DNA of 57,886 bases from a virus. The stretch spans positions 1 to 57,886 of the IMG/VR virus record IMGVR_UViG_3300045973_000815. The stretch is one strand, 5' to 3'. The notes beneath the pieces were generated by a model. It did not search any database. It saw only the letters and a list, made by a program, of their open reading frames with translations, and was not told the origin of the DNA. Both the position numbers and the translations under genes were made by a program. This document shows, in pieces, positions 1-7,995 of this stretch; positions within the stretch are counted from its first letter, which is position 1, and each line of letters opens with the position of its first letter.

Positions 1-232
1 GAATGGTTGAACGCCCTCGGCCTTCGCGTCGTCGTCGGTGATGGCGTGCAGGCGCTCGACCCGCACACCGGCCACCTCGAGCATAAAACAACTCACCCAA
101 CAAAACATGTGGATTGACGGCCGCCAGAACGCGTGCGGCGAGTCGCCGTCAGCCGAGTAGGCGAGGGCGTAGGCCATGGCGAGTTCATCGGGCGACCGCC
201 CCTTGATCGAGTCGCGGCACCAGGCGGTCGAG
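1..232. repeat. Terminal direct repeat, left copy (contig closure)
   Basis: Bases 1-232 match 57655-57886 throughout except for 15 substitutions. The duplicated segment lies inside one gene that becomes intact when the ends are joined, so the repeat is best read as assembly overlap of a circular or circularly permuted genome, not as two functional copies. The mismatches are C to T at 4 and 7 and G to A at 67 and at 12 positions within 83-105, where the left copy has the A or T. Confidence 0.9.
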
Positions 233-540
233 GTGCTGTGAATGCAGAGGCCCCACGTCTCGCGCACCCACAGCTGGTCGCCCGGAGCGCCGTAGGGGCA
301 TCGAATCCACTCGCCGAGGTCGAAGGCTCGTTCCCGACCTGGCACCTGGTGTGAGTGGATAGAGCGCACGGCCCCGCCGCCTTCGACGACGTGGAACGGG
401 ACCTGGTGCATGTAGTTGGGCAGCGTCGACCAGTAGTGCTCGGCGGGCTGCGGATTCACCACGCGGCGGGTCTGGGTCTTCGTACCGGCCAGCAGCGCGC
501 ACACCATCGGCGACGAGAACAAAATCGGACGTTCCTTCAT
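1..540 (-). CDS. ASCH-domain phage protein, 5' part (completed at the window's right end)
   Basis: The gene starts at ATG 540 and runs off the left edge; joining the ends gives 238 residues with the stop at 57478. The N-terminus contains ILFSSPMVCALLAGTKTQTRR split over residues 5-25, the hallmark ASCH/PUA-like start (SxPMVxAxLxGxKTxTRR) seen in many phage proteins thought to bind RNA or modified nucleotides. Further on are a CR-S-KGRSPDE-type region and a tryptophan-rich core. It overlaps the upstream gene by 4 bases (ATGA), so it is probably translationally coupled. In this copy, bases 83-105 carry G-to-A changes that turn the conserved MPRWASRL segment into an unlikely cysteine- and phenylalanine-rich one; the right copy is the trustworthy version. 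Confidence 0.8.
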   Translation of the reverse strand, partial: MKERPILFSSPMVCALLAGTKTQTRRVVNPQPAEHYWSTLPNYMHQVPFHVVEGGGAVRSIHSHQVPGRERAFDLGEWIRCPYGAPGDQLWVRETWGLCIHSTSTAWCRDSIKGRSPDELAMAYALAYSADGDSPHAFWRPSIHMFCWVSCFMLEVAGVRVERLHAITDDDAKAEGVQPF

Positions 541-752
541 GGCTTCCTCCTTCTGGGCCGCAGCCCAACACCCACGCCGTGCTCCCGCTGCCGCATGAGG
601 TACACGCACTTCACGCACGTCACGTAGCCCTTCCCGATGAACATTCGGTCATCGCCCGCCTGCCCGCAGAGTGGATGCACGATGGGCGCGACAACGCCCA
701 CGAGGTGCTCCACGCGGCCCGGTGCGTGCGCCTTCCATTCGCGGCGACTCAC
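537..752 (-). CDS. Small protein with cysteine pair
   Basis: A 71-residue protein starting at GTG 752, which overlaps the stop of the preceding gene by 4 bases; its own stop overlaps the ASCH gene start. It has HPLCGQAG followed by a TCVKC pair, so a zinc knuckle is possible, and a basic C-terminus (RPRRRKP). No family is recognised. The overlapping stops and starts make it part of the leftward early operon. Confidence 0.6.
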   Translation of the reverse strand: MSRREWKAHAPGRVEHLVGVVAPIVHPLCGQAGDDRMFIGKGYVTCVKCVYLMRQREHGVGVGLRPRRRKP

Positions 753-1297
753 GGCTTCCTCCAGTTGCGCACGCGCAGGTCGGTGACACGCTCGAAGGCC
801 TCGACCTCATCAGAGTCCAGCGCCTCCGCGTCATTTAGCTTCATGCCCAGGTGCCGCGCCTCGCGAATCCGCGCCTTCAAGTCGGCCAGTTTGGCGAGCG
901 CGTCCTTCGCCAGCAGGCGCTCAGCCTTCGCCGCTTCAATCCACGCAAGCAGTCCGGCCAACCCATCGCGCCGAATGCCAGCCGCCTGAACGATGGGGTC
1001 CCACACCCGACTCGACTCGCGCGTCAACCGCTCGACCTCGGCGCTGGCCTCGTCGCGCTCGCGCAGCGCGCTTCGCGTACCCTCTCGCCGCTGCTCGATT
1101 TCGGCGCGGTGCGCGTCAATAGACCGCTGGGCGTTGAGAACGGTCTGCTCGTGTGCTCGCTTCTCGGCATCGAGGATACCGAGGAGCCGCTCGACCTCGG
1201 CGCGTAGGCCCTCGACCTCCGCTCGCTGCGTGCGGTAGGCGGCGCGCATGTCCTCGTACCGGTGCCGCTCCTCGTGCGTCAGACTCTCGCGGCTCAC
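749..1297 (-). CDS. Coiled-coil protein
   Basis: 182 residues from GTG 1297, overlapping the upstream stop by 4 bases. Residues about 15-100 are an almost uninterrupted heptad-rich helix (repeated E-V-E-x-L patterns), then a short globular part, then another helix. No catalytic or metal motif is visible. It is likely an accessory protein of the early operon; its function is not recognised. Confidence 0.7.
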   Translation of the reverse strand: MSRESLTHEERHRYEDMRAAYRTQRAEVEGLRAEVERLLGILDAEKRAHEQTVLNAQRSIDAHRAEIEQRREGTRSALRERDEASAEVERLTRESSRVWDPIVQAAGIRRDGLAGLLAWIEAAKAERLLAKDALAKLADLKARIREARHLGMKLNDAEALDSDEVEAFERVTDLRVRNWRKP

Positions 1298-1620
1298 GTC
1301 GCACCTCCCTTCGCCTTGGCGACGGCTGCGCGGGCGCGTGCGATGCGCGGGCCGTGGTGGCGCATCGAAGCCTCGCGCAGACCCACGTCGCCCGGGTCGA
1401 GGCTCGCCATGAGGCTGTCGAAGTACTCGACCTCCTCCACGACGGACGCCAGCAACTCCGGCGCGGCAGCGATGAGGCGGGCGTTGGCTGCGGTTTCGAT
1501 TTTGTCGGCGACACGCACCGGCATGCCGTACGGGGGCACGTCGGCATCAGTCGTGACGGCCCACTCCTCGCCAATCGGCTGCTGCCACGCGTGCCACGGC
1601 CCTGGCGTGTGCGCGCTCAC
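1294..1620 (-). CDS. TPGPW-family phage protein (paralogue A)
   Basis: 108 residues from GTG 1620. It begins MSAHTPGPW and contains ANARLIAAAPELL near residue 50, the two signatures of a widespread but uncharacterised family of small phage proteins. The C-terminus AKAKGGAT resembles the C-terminus of the paralogue at 19662-19946 (ATAKGGAK). A second paralogue is at 15555-15857. It overlaps both neighbours by 4 bases, so it is translated within the early leftward operon. Confidence 0.8.
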   Translation of the reverse strand: MSAHTPGPWHAWQQPIGEEWAVTTDADVPPYGMPVRVADKIETAANARLIAAAPELLASVVEEVEYFDSLMASLDPGDVGLREASMRHHGPRIARARAAVAKAKGGAT

Positions 1621-1772
1621 GGCTTCACCCCGATGTCGATGGCCATGACAGCGTCACGCACGGCTCGCGCGAACGCCTCCGCCCGGTCCGCGAGGACTGC
1701 CAGCTTCAGTGACGGGTCACCGCCTGCCTTCAGCGTGCGCGCCGCTGCGTTCTGGTACTCGATGAGCGTCAT
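1617..1772 (-). CDS. Small helical protein (51 aa)
   Basis: An ATG at 1772 overlaps the stop of the ParB-like gene (ATGA), and the stop at 1617 overlaps the next GTG start. The product begins [14 protein letters not shown] and is predicted to be a helical pair (AVLADRAEAFARAVRDA). The start of this protein resembles the short N-terminal motif of phage nucleotide pyrophosphohydrolase-like proteins, but it is far too short to be an enzyme. The perfect two-sided overlap is the main evidence that it is real. Confidence 0.65.
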   Translation of the reverse strand: MTLIEYQNAAARTLKAGGDPSLKLAVLADRAEAFARAVRDAVMAIDIGVKP

Positions 1773-3445
1773 TCATTCGCCTCCTTCGGCTTCTCCAGCT
1801 TCGCCTTCACCATCTGCTCGAGGTCCAGGCCGCACACCTTGGCCACCTCGGAGGCCTCCTCTTCGAATCCGCTCCACGTCGAGCCGACCAACTGGGGCAG
1901 CAGGTTGCAGACGAGGAAGCCCAGCAACTCCTCCTTCGCCGCAGTGCCAATCCACGTCTCGACGTCCACGCCATCGTCGATGCGCAGGCTGGAGCGGTAC
2001 ACGTCCTCAAGCCCAGCCGCACGGTCCGCAGCGCGCGCGAGGATGCGCGCCCACGTCACCGTCAGGCCCTCCTTCTTCGCGCGCCCGGCAGCTGCGCGCA
2101 CCAAGTCGCCAACCACTTCGTCACGCAACTGGCGCGCATCGGTGGCGTCCTTCTGCGCGACAGGGTCCGACGTGACGGCCTTCCTGTCCCGCTTCTCGAT
2201 GGCGCTGGTGGCCCACTTCAGGTCCAGGTGCTTCGCGATGGCGTCCAGCGCGTCGCGCTCGACGTACATCTTCCGCATGCCCATCGCGGTGTCAGGCGCC
2301 ACGAAGAGCTTCGGGCGATCCTCGTCAGGCACCTTCTCCAGCAGTTGCACCCACGTACGCTTGCTCTTGTCCTCGGGCGCTGGAACATCGGCCTCGACGT
2401 ACTTGCTGCCGTAGGACAACTCGTTCCCGTGCTTGAAGAGCTTCTTGCCCGCGTCGATGGTGAGGGCCTCGGCACCCTTGGACTCTGCCTTCGTCGCCTT
2501 CTCCTCCCACGTCGCGCGCGCCTTCTGCGCGAAGCACGTCGTGTCCGTGCACCAGTCGCTGCCCGACAAGTCGTCGAAGAGGCCAGGCGTTGAGCCACTG
2601 CGCTTCGGGCAGACGGTGCATGCCCCAACGTCGGGCACCAGCATGTCGTCCTTGCGGTCGAATGGCGCGCCCTTCAGCGAGACGCAGTGCGCCTTCTGCA
2701 GGTGCTCCAGCGCGTCCCGCACGGGCATGTCGAGGATGGACTCGAGCGCCTTCGCCTGGTCCTTGTGCGAAGGCACGCGCGCCAATGCCACGGCCAGCGT
2801 CGTGGACAGGGCCCCAGTGTCGAGCGCCTTTCGTCCCTCGGCACAGAGACTGCGCAACTTCAGTCTCGAGTACACCCACGCGCGTGACTTGCCCGCCTTC
2901 GCGGCCACCTGGTCAGCGGTGTAGCCAGCCGTCTGCATCAGGGCGTCGTACCCGTCAGCCTCCTCGAGCGGCGTGAGGTCGCTGCGCTGGATGTTCTCCA
3001 CCAGCTGCACCTCAAGCACCTGCACGTCGGTGAGGTCGCGCACGTCGACAGGCACCTCCAGCAGCCCCGCCAACTTCGCGGCGCGCAGGCGTCGGTTGCC
3101 AGCCACTACCTCGTGCACCACCTTCTTGCCGTCGCTGATGGGCCGCACCAGCAGGGGCACCAGCACGCCGACTTTCTCCAGGCTGGCGGCCAACTCGTCG
3201 ATGCCGTGGAACGTCTTGCGCGGGTTGGTGTCGCTCTCGCGGAGTTCCTCAACGGCCATCGTCGCGTACGTCGACGACACCATGAATGGCTCGTTGAAGT
3301 GCTCGTCAGCCTTCGCCTTGTCTGCGCTCGTCGGGAGCCCAGCGGCCAACGCCACCGCGTCCACCAACGAGGTGATGGGCGCCGCGTCCAGTTGCACCAC
3401 GGGCTCTGCAGGTACGTCGATGAACCTTCGCTTCTTCGCGGCCAT
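1769..3445 (-). CDS. ParB/RepB/Spo0J-domain protein, large
   Basis: 558 residues. A ParB N-terminal (CTPase-type) domain spans about residues 60-165, with SDTNPRK (71-77), [15 protein letters not shown] (114-128) and [14 protein letters not shown] (150-163), followed by a helix-turn-helix at about 172-200. A long C-terminal part contains CTVCP and DWCTDTTCF cysteine clusters that could bind zinc. The AGNRRLRA motif corresponds to the CTP/phosphate-contacting GxRR box of ParB proteins. ParB proteins spread from palindromic parS sites; phage versions of this size without a ParA partner usually have unknown roles. No ParA gene was found in this window. It sits between a small gene and the Bet-type annealing protein in the early operon. 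Confidence 0.85.
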   Translation of the reverse strand: MAAKKRRFIDVPAEPVVQLDAAPITSLVDAVALAAGLPTSADKAKADEHFNEPFMVSSTYATMAVEELRESDTNPRKTFHGIDELAASLEKVGVLVPLLVRPISDGKKVVHEVVAGNRRLRAAKLAGLLEVPVDVRDLTDVQVLEVQLVENIQRSDLTPLEEADGYDALMQTAGYTADQVAAKAGKSRAWVYSRLKLRSLCAEGRKALDTGALSTTLAVALARVPSHKDQAKALESILDMPVRDALEHLQKAHCVSLKGAPFDRKDDMLVPDVGACTVCPKRSGSTPGLFDDLSGSDWCTDTTCFAQKARATWEEKATKAESKGAEALTIDAGKKLFKHGNELSYGSKYVEADVPAPEDKSKRTWVQLLEKVPDEDRPKLFVAPDTAMGMRKMYVERDALDAIAKHLDLKWATSAIEKRDRKAVTSDPVAQKDATDARQLRDEVVGDLVRAAAGRAKKEGLTVTWARILARAADRAAGLEDVYRSSLRIDDGVDVETWIGTAAKEELLGFLVCNLLPQLVGSTWSGFEEEASEVAKVCGLDLEQMVKAKLEKPKEANE

Positions 3446-3446
3446 G

Positions 3447-3653
3447 TCAGGCCTCCTTCGCGCGACGGAAGGTGTCCTGGGTGGACGACGCCCACCAGAT
3501 CGTCAGCGGCTGTCGCACTGAGTACTTCCGCTTGGTGCTGTGTCCCTCGTTGATGAAGGTCGACAGCGGGCTGATGGCCTTCGGCATCTTTCCCATCCAG
3601 ACGCGCGCGTGCGCCCACTGCTTCCCCGTCCGATTCTTCGACTTGTTGCCCAT
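3447..3653 (-). CDS. Small basic protein of unknown function
   Basis: 68 residues starting [13 protein letters not shown], rich in lysine, arginine and tryptophan, with no Cys motif. It ends 1 base before the ParB-like gene start, so the two are coupled. No family is recognised. Confidence 0.6.
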   Translation of the reverse strand: MGNKSKNRTGKQWAHARVWMGKMPKAISPLSTFINEGHSTKRKYSVRQPLTIWWASSTQDTFRRAKEA

Positions 3654-3686
3654 GGTGCGACTCCTTCAGGATGCGAGAAAAACGAC

Positions 3687-3733
3687 CCGGCTGGTGCGCG
3701 CTCAACCGTCACGCAGATGCACGCACCAGCCGG
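3687..3733. promoter_or_regulatory. 12-bp inverted repeat in intergenic leader
   Basis: CCGGCTGGTGCG at 3687-3698 is repeated as its exact complement at 3722-3733 around a 23-base loop. It lies in the 113-base gap between two leftward genes, with no T-run after it. It could be an attenuator, an mRNA processing or stability hairpin, or an operator. Confidence 0.5.
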
Positions 3734-3766
3734 TGCCCCGAGGGCCAATCCCCCAGGGCGACAAAC

Positions 3767-4096
3767 TCAGAATGGCAAGACCGACTCCGCAGCAGGCAGC
3801 GGCTTGAAGCCCAGCGGCTTCTCAGCGCGCGCGAGGTTCTGCTTCCATCGCTCGAGCGCGTCAGCCGCCAGCGTCAGCCCGCTGATTGCGCCACCACAGC
3901 CACCCGTCGCCATGTGCGCTGGGTTGTCGACGCGCGACACCAGCCAGGTGAAGAGCGGACCGTACGGGTCCAGCGTCACGCGCACGCCGAGGAAGAAGCC
4001 GTCCGTCGTCTTCGACCACAGGACGTGCTCGGTCGCCGACTTCTCCGTGTGCCTCCAGCCCCGGAAGCTCTCGATTCCGCAGAACGGGCAACTCAC
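3767..4096 (-). CDS. Zinc-ribbon-like small protein
   Basis: Start chosen at GTG 4096, which overlaps the annealing-protein stop by 4 bases. The 109-residue product begins with CPFCGIESFRGW, a typical zinc-ribbon half, and continues with an aromatic-rich beta region and a helix ending in LERWKQNLARAE. No second CxxC is present, only a GGCGG segment. No family is recognised. Confidence 0.65.
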   Translation of the reverse strand: MSCPFCGIESFRGWRHTEKSATEHVLWSKTTDGFFLGVRVTLDPYGPLFTWLVSRVDNPAHMATGGCGGAISGLTLAADALERWKQNLARAEKPLGFKPLPAAESVLPF

Positions 4097-5142
4097 GTCG
4101 CGCCACCAATCTCGTCCATGCGCTGCCCCTCCTCCGCGCGCAGCTCCGCGAGCCACGCGGCCACCTGGGCCTTGCTCTCTGCGGACGGCGTCTTCGCCAG
4201 GCCCGCCTCGTGCTCCGCGATGGACTCGGCCAACTCGACCGCGTCCAAGCCGCTGATGGGCTTGCCCTTGTTCTTCCCGCGCTGCACGCAGGAGAACGTC
4301 ACCTCGGCGTCGATCGGCTGCGTCTCGGTGATGGGAGCGGGCGCGGTCTCGGGCAGCGCTGCGGCCTTCGCGGGCGACGGCTTCGGGGCCACCTTCGCCT
4401 GGACCTTCGCCAGCACCGCATTCGTGCGCGACTGCACTGGCTCCGTCTTGGGGGCCTCATACTCCTCTTCCTCGTCGCGGCGCATTTCGGCTTCGACGTA
4501 GATGCCTCCGAGCAGGTTGGGGTACGCGCGGCGCGACTGATCGGCACGCGCGCACTTCCGCAGTTGGCCAGCGGGGTCCGTCGCCCAGAACTTCGTGACA
4601 CTGCCATCGCGCTTCTTGCCGATGCGGCTCTCCAGCGTCAGGTACGTGATTTCGATGACGCGCCCCTCACGCTTCGCATGTGCCCAGGCGCCGAGGATCT
4701 TCATCCCTCCCTTGGCGCGGTCGGTCGGATTCCACTTGTGGGTGACGGTGCCTGCGTCCTCGTCGACGTCGAAGACATCGCCCGCGTACACGACGCCCGA
4801 CTTCATCCCACGGTAGTCAGGCTCCGCGTCCATCCTCGCGGCCATCCCCTGCTCGGACGCCATCGGCTCGTGCTTCTTCGTATTCGTCTGCGCGTCCCAG
4901 CGCTCGATCAGGTAGCACTGCTTCGTGAACGGGTCCAAGCCGGTGCGCTTCGCCCACGCGAGGAAGAACTCGAACTCCGCCTGCGTCGCACTCGGCGGCG
5001 TCACGGCCTTGCGGGCGAGGGCCACGCGCTCCTCATCCCACGTCGGCGGGTTCCACCGCGAAGGCAGAGCGCCAGTGCGCGCGTGAACGAGGCTCACCAC
5101 CTGCGCATCGACCTGCTCCACCTGCTGCGTCTTCGCTTCCAT
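4093..5142 (-). CDS. bet: Bet/RecT-type single-strand annealing protein
   Basis: 349 residues from ATG 5142. FFLAWAKRTGLDPFTKQCY near residue 78 is the characteristic N-terminal core of the Bet/RecT superfamily (gLDPf-k-y motif). Downstream are WNPTDRAKGGMKILGAWA and the ATDPAGQLRKCARADQSRRAYP region that closes the annealing core; the C-terminal third is a Pro/Ala-rich linker. Start choice: GGGAG at 5148-5152 sits 5 bases before ATG 5142 in the context CCGGGAGACG, identical to the leader of the exonuclease gene, so this start is preferred to upstream GTG 5169. Together with the adjacent exonuclease it forms a two-component recombination pair like lambda Exo/Bet. Confidence 0.9.
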   Translation of the reverse strand: MEAKTQQVEQVDAQVVSLVHARTGALPSRWNPPTWDEERVALARKAVTPPSATQAEFEFFLAWAKRTGLDPFTKQCYLIERWDAQTNTKKHEPMASEQGMAARMDAEPDYRGMKSGVVYAGDVFDVDEDAGTVTHKWNPTDRAKGGMKILGAWAHAKREGRVIEITYLTLESRIGKKRDGSVTKFWATDPAGQLRKCARADQSRRAYPNLLGGIYVEAEMRRDEEEEYEAPKTEPVQSRTNAVLAKVQAKVAPKPSPAKAAALPETAPAPITETQPIDAEVTFSCVQRGKNKGKPISGLDAVELAESIAEHEAGLAKTPSAESKAQVAAWLAELRAEEGQRMDEIGGAT

Positions 5143-5165
5143 GTCGTCTCCCGGTTGGCTCTGCA

Positions 5166-6281
5166 TCACGGCACCATCACTTTCAGTTCCTCAACTTCGC
5201 CCACGCCTGCGTCACCTGAGGACAGCTCGAGGCGCTGCCTCACTGAGTCGAGTTCCGGCACGAGCTCGCCCGCGAAGTCCTTCGACCACCGAGGCGCAAG
5301 CTTCCAGAAGCCTGGCCGCTTCTCCCGCTGGTACTTCGCCACCCACTCACTGAGTTCAACCGGGTCGATGGCGGCCTTCGCCAGCGCCTCCCAGTCGGTG
5401 CCGACGCTGGGCTTCGTCCACACGCGGCTGATGCTGCCGACGCGCGTCGACGCCAGGCCCTTGTCCGCGCCGATGAGCGTGCGCAGTTGGTTGCCCATCA
5501 GCTTCAACTCGCCGTCCAACAGCTTCTCCACCAACTTCAGTCGGCCGTACTGCGCCATGAGCGCCTCGCGCGCATCGCCGTCAGCCACTGCCTGCACGAT
5601 GCCGTTGGTCGTCGGGAAGGCACGCGAGAGAAACTCCTTGTACCGCTCCGTCGCGTCCGGAGGCGGCGGCTGGCCAGTCACGACGTGGTCCCGCCAGAAT
5701 CGCTCGGCAATCTCCAGCAACCCGAGCCAGAGCTGCTCGTTGAACGGAACGGTGTAGACGCCGAATTCCTCTCGGTCGAACAGCACCGCGACGTCCGTCA
5801 GCTTCATGCCGACAACGCCCATCTGCCACTGGGTCTGCAGGAGGTAGTACTCAGGGACGGCGTCAGTTCCAGGCTCGCCCCACTCGTGACGCATGCGCCA
5901 CGACGAGGTCTTGATCTCCACGTTCCGCACGGCGCCCGCGCACTCCGCAGGGTCAGCGATCCACGCCTTGGTGTCGCGGCGCGACTCGAAAGCAATACGG
6001 TCGGGCGTCGCGAGTGCAAGCGATTGCACCGGGTGGCGCAGCGTGCGACTCCGCACCAGGTGCAGCCCCTCGTGGCGGCGCGCGTACAGCTTGGCCACTG
6101 GCTCCTCGAGCAGGTCGCCGAGTTCCGTCGCAAGGTTTCCCTCGCGAGGTACCTGCACGCCCATCTTCTCTTCCCAGATGGCGACAGGTGAGGACCAGCG
6201 CGACAGTCCCGCCAGCACTGCAATCTCTGACGCGGTGATGCCAGTGCGCCGTTGCTCCAGCTGCTCCTTCGACAAGCTCAT
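5166..6281 (-). CDS. YqaJ-type viral exonuclease (lambda Exo-like)
   Basis: 371 residues. Motifs in order: TGITASEIAVLAGL (residues 13-26) opening the YqaJ nuclease fold, an LxxGDLLEEPVAKLYA helix, ALATPDRIAF with the metal-binding Asp, VEIKTSSW with the Glu-x-Lys catalytic pair, and YYLLQTQWQM with the conserved Gln. This is the PD-(D/E)XK exonuclease that resects double-strand ends for the annealing protein encoded immediately downstream. The RBS GGGAG lies 8 bases before ATG 6281. One of the nine dispersed palindromes (6014-6029) lies inside the gene. Confidence 0.9.
   Translation of the reverse strand: MSLSKEQLEQRRTGITASEIAVLAGLSRWSSPVAIWEEKMGVQVPREGNLATELGDLLEEPVAKLYARRHEGLHLVRSRTLRHPVQSLALATPDRIAFESRRDTKAWIADPAECAGAVRNVEIKTSSWRMRHEWGEPGTDAVPEYYLLQTQWQMGVVGMKLTDVAVLFDREEFGVYTVPFNEQLWLGLLEIAERFWRDHVVTGQPPPPDATERYKEFLSRAFPTTNGIVQAVADGDAREALMAQYGRLKLVEKLLDGELKLMGNQLRTLIGADKGLASTRVGSISRVWTKPSVGTDWEALAKAAIDPVELSEWVAKYQREKRPGFWKLAPRWSKDFAGELVPELDSVRQRLELSSGDAGVGEVEELKVMVP
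6014..6029. promoter_or_regulatory. Dispersed 16-bp palindrome, site 1
   Basis: GTGCAAGCGATTGCAC, inside the exonuclease reading frame. It matches the consensus GTGCAANCGNTTGCAC seen at eight other places. Confidence 0.75.
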
Positions 6282-6334
6282 GTGTGCGTCTCCCGGTTGA
6301 AGCCGCCACTCAGCGACTTCTAAGGCATGTCTAA

Positions 6335-6357
6335 TTGACTCTCGGTTACGAAGTCAA
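6335..6357. promoter_or_regulatory. Inverted repeat in divergent early control region
   Basis: TTGACT (6335-6340) and AGTCAA (6352-6357) form a dyad in the 120-base gap between the leftward exonuclease gene and the rightward RHH-like gene. The left half also resembles a -35 box. This gap is the obvious place for the switch between leftward and rightward transcription. Confidence 0.5.
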
Positions 6358-6401
6358 CGAGGATGTTGCCGATGTCACTTAGACGAGGTACTCGGGAGAC
6401 C

Positions 6402-6620
6402 ATGTCCGTGCTGCGACCGAAAGATCCGCTGCTGTCTGGGCCGAAGAAGACCATCAACTTCTACGGGCCCGTTGCCCTCGAAGAAGCGCTCAAGCGCAAC
6501 GCCATGCTTGATGGCTTCGAGAGCCTCAGCACCTACTGCGTCGAGCTGATGGCCTTCGCTATCCGCGCCCGCGAGGCAGAGCGAGTCGCACAGGCCGCAG
6601 CCGAGCACGCCAAGAAGTAG
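6402..6620 (+). CDS. Small ribbon-helix-helix-like DNA-binding protein (candidate repressor)
   Basis: 72 residues from ATG 6402, preceded by CGGGAGAC. The sequence KKTINFYGPVALEEAL followed by GFESLSTYCVELM has the pattern of an RHH fold: one short strand, a helix, a turn and a second helix. RHH proteins bind short palindromes as dimers. It lies directly upstream of the integrase and opposite the early leftward operon, where a lysogeny regulator would be expected. The assignment rests on pattern only. Confidence 0.55.
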   Translation: MSVLRPKDPLLSGPKKTINFYGPVALEEALKRNAMLDGFESLSTYCVELMAFAIRAREAERVAQAAAEHAKK

Positions 6621-6633
6621 GCCTCCCGACGTA

Positions 6634-6659
6634 CCTCCGCGATTTCACTCACACGGAGG
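6634..6659 (+). promoter_or_regulatory. Hairpin covering the integrase ribosome site
   Basis: CCTCCG (6634-6639) can pair with CGGAGG (6654-6659), which is the Shine-Dalgarno sequence of the integrase, 4 bases before its ATG. Pairing would hide the ribosome site. Confidence 0.45.
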
Positions 6660-6663
6660 CAAC

Positions 6664-7893
6664 ATGTCAGACCCGATTGGTAGAACTCTCCCGCTCGCAA
6701 AGTGGGCGAGCCCGGACGTCGAGGATGCCTCGGCGGAGAAGCCACTGGGTGTGGGCGTGATTTCAGTTCGTCGAGAAGTGTCTCCACGGGAGTCCGTGGA
6801 GCTTACGGAAGCGCAGTTGTCTCAACTCACTCTCTCACTGGTGGCCGCGCTCAAGCCGGTCTCCAGCGAGACGCCCCCACCGCCAGAGCTGCCGCTCTTC
6901 GGTGAGTTGGTGGCCGCATGGCTCGCGAAGGTTGAGCCGACCCGCGTCGACAAGGGCCAGGACAGGCGCCTCACTCGCCACCTGCGTTCCCTCTCGCTCG
7001 AGGACGAGTCGACCCTCACTGCCGGGATGATCGAGGACGTGTTGCACGCGCTTGCAACTTCGTCGGCGCCTGGCGTGAAGCCTGCGCTGAGCAAGTCGAC
7101 CATCAACAAGGTCCAAGGCGCTGGCCGCAAGGTCATCGACCAGGCGATGCGCGAGAAGCGCTGGCACGGGCCGAACCCCTTCAAGCTGGTCAGGCGCGCC
7201 AAGGAGACGGCGCCCAAGTACGAGTTGCTCTCGCTCGAGGAGCTGGCCCTCGTCCAGAAGCGCATCCCCGAGCCCCGCATGGGCCTGTTCCGCTGCGCGC
7301 TCCACCTCGGCATGCGGACGGGCGAGCTGCTGGCGCTCCGCAAGGAGGACGTCGACTTCAAGCGCGGCGTCGTGGTGGTGCGCCGCAGCCACGGGCGAGA
7401 CACCACGAAGACCGGCAGGGAGCGCGTCGTTCCCATCGTCCCGGCCATCGCAGGCGACCTCCTGCACGCCATCGAAGGATCGCCTGGGGATCTCGTCTTC
7501 GGCGGCGTCGGCGGCAAGCGCCAGCGCGCGGACACGAAGCTCACGCGCGTGCTGCGCACCGCGATGGTTGCGGCGGGCATCGGCGTGCAGGCCGTCACCT
7601 ACAAGTGCCGTCGTCGCGGCTGCCGACGCGTCGAGGTGGGCGGGGCCCCAGTGCTACCTGGACATCGCTGCGAGTGCGGCGCGAAGTTCTGGGCAGTGCC
7701 GGAGGTGCGCAAGGTGCGCTGGTACGACTTGCGCCACATGAGCGCGACGTTCCATCACCAGCATGACGCGGACCCCATCTGCGTCGCGCTGGCGCTCGGG
7801 CACTCCATCGCGGGCACCACTGGGCGCGTCTATACGCACCCTAGTGACGAGACGATGCGGCGAGAACTTGGCCGCTGGTTCCTTGCGCGATAA
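6664..7893 (+). CDS. int: Tyrosine-family integrase with zinc-ribbon insertion
   Basis: 409 residues. The N-terminal arm/core-binding part contains a LFGELVAAWLAKVEPTRV helix. The catalytic domain has LGMRTGELLALRKEDV (Arg at about 217), a TKTGRERVVPI strand with the beta-hairpin Lys, YDLRH (about 354-358), ALGHSIAGTTGRVYTH (His at about 380) and the nucleophilic Tyr at about 389. The first position of the HxxR box is Tyr instead of His, a natural variant. Between boxes I and II is an inserted KCRRRGC...HRCECG segment (about 314-338) that looks like a zinc ribbon. It ends 64 bases before the tRNA-like attP sequence, the usual arrangement for site-specific integration. Confidence 0.95.
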   Translation: MSDPIGRTLPLAKWASPDVEDASAEKPLGVGVISVRREVSPRESVELTEAQLSQLTLSLVAALKPVSSETPPPPELPLFGELVAAWLAKVEPTRVDKGQDRRLTRHLRSLSLEDESTLTAGMIEDVLHALATSSAPGVKPALSKSTINKVQGAGRKVIDQAMREKRWHGPNPFKLVRRAKETAPKYELLSLEELALVQKRIPEPRMGLFRCALHLGMRTGELLALRKEDVDFKRGVVVVRRSHGRDTTKTGRERVVPIVPAIAGDLLHAIEGSPGDLVFGGVGGKRQRADTKLTRVLRTAMVAAGIGVQAVTYKCRRRGCRRVEVGGAPVLPGHRCECGAKFWAVPEVRKVRWYDLRHMSATFHHQHDADPICVALALGHSIAGTTGRVYTHPSDETMRRELGRWFLAR

Positions 7894-7957
7894 TTCTTGA
7901 CGTCTGCGCGCGCGTTCAGGTATTTCATCGATGCACCCTGAATAGGCGTCCGCGTTC

Positions 7958-7995
7958 TTGGGAAGCTCGTGCTCTACCAGCTGAGCTACCACCGC
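7958..7995 (-). other. attP: attP-like core: 5' half of a tRNA-Gly(CCC) gene
   Basis: Read on the minus strand, 7995 down to 7958 gives tRNA positions 1-38 without a gap: acceptor 5' strand GCGGTGG, TA, a D-arm with GCTCAGCTGGTAGAGC, the 5' anticodon stem CGAGC and loop TTCCCAA (anticodon CCC). After that the match fails: the 3' anticodon stem is mispaired and no T-arm or 3' acceptor follows. It is therefore not a functional tRNA but a homology block ending in the anticodon loop. Its position just after the integrase supports an attP role. Its 5'-half polarity is unusual. Confidence 0.7.

Noticed and set aside
1-232. Diversity-generating retroelement signature
   Set aside because: Changes are G to A (and C to T), not adenine-specific, there is no reverse transcriptase, and the two copies are the contig's overlapping ends.
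4210-5757. Long plus-strand frame opposite the recombination genes
   Set aside because: Arg/Leu-rich antisense reading of Bet and the exonuclease; no ribosome site or domain.
7958-7995. A functional tRNA-Gly gene
   Set aside because: Only positions 1-38 fit; the 3' anticodon stem, T-arm and acceptor are missing.
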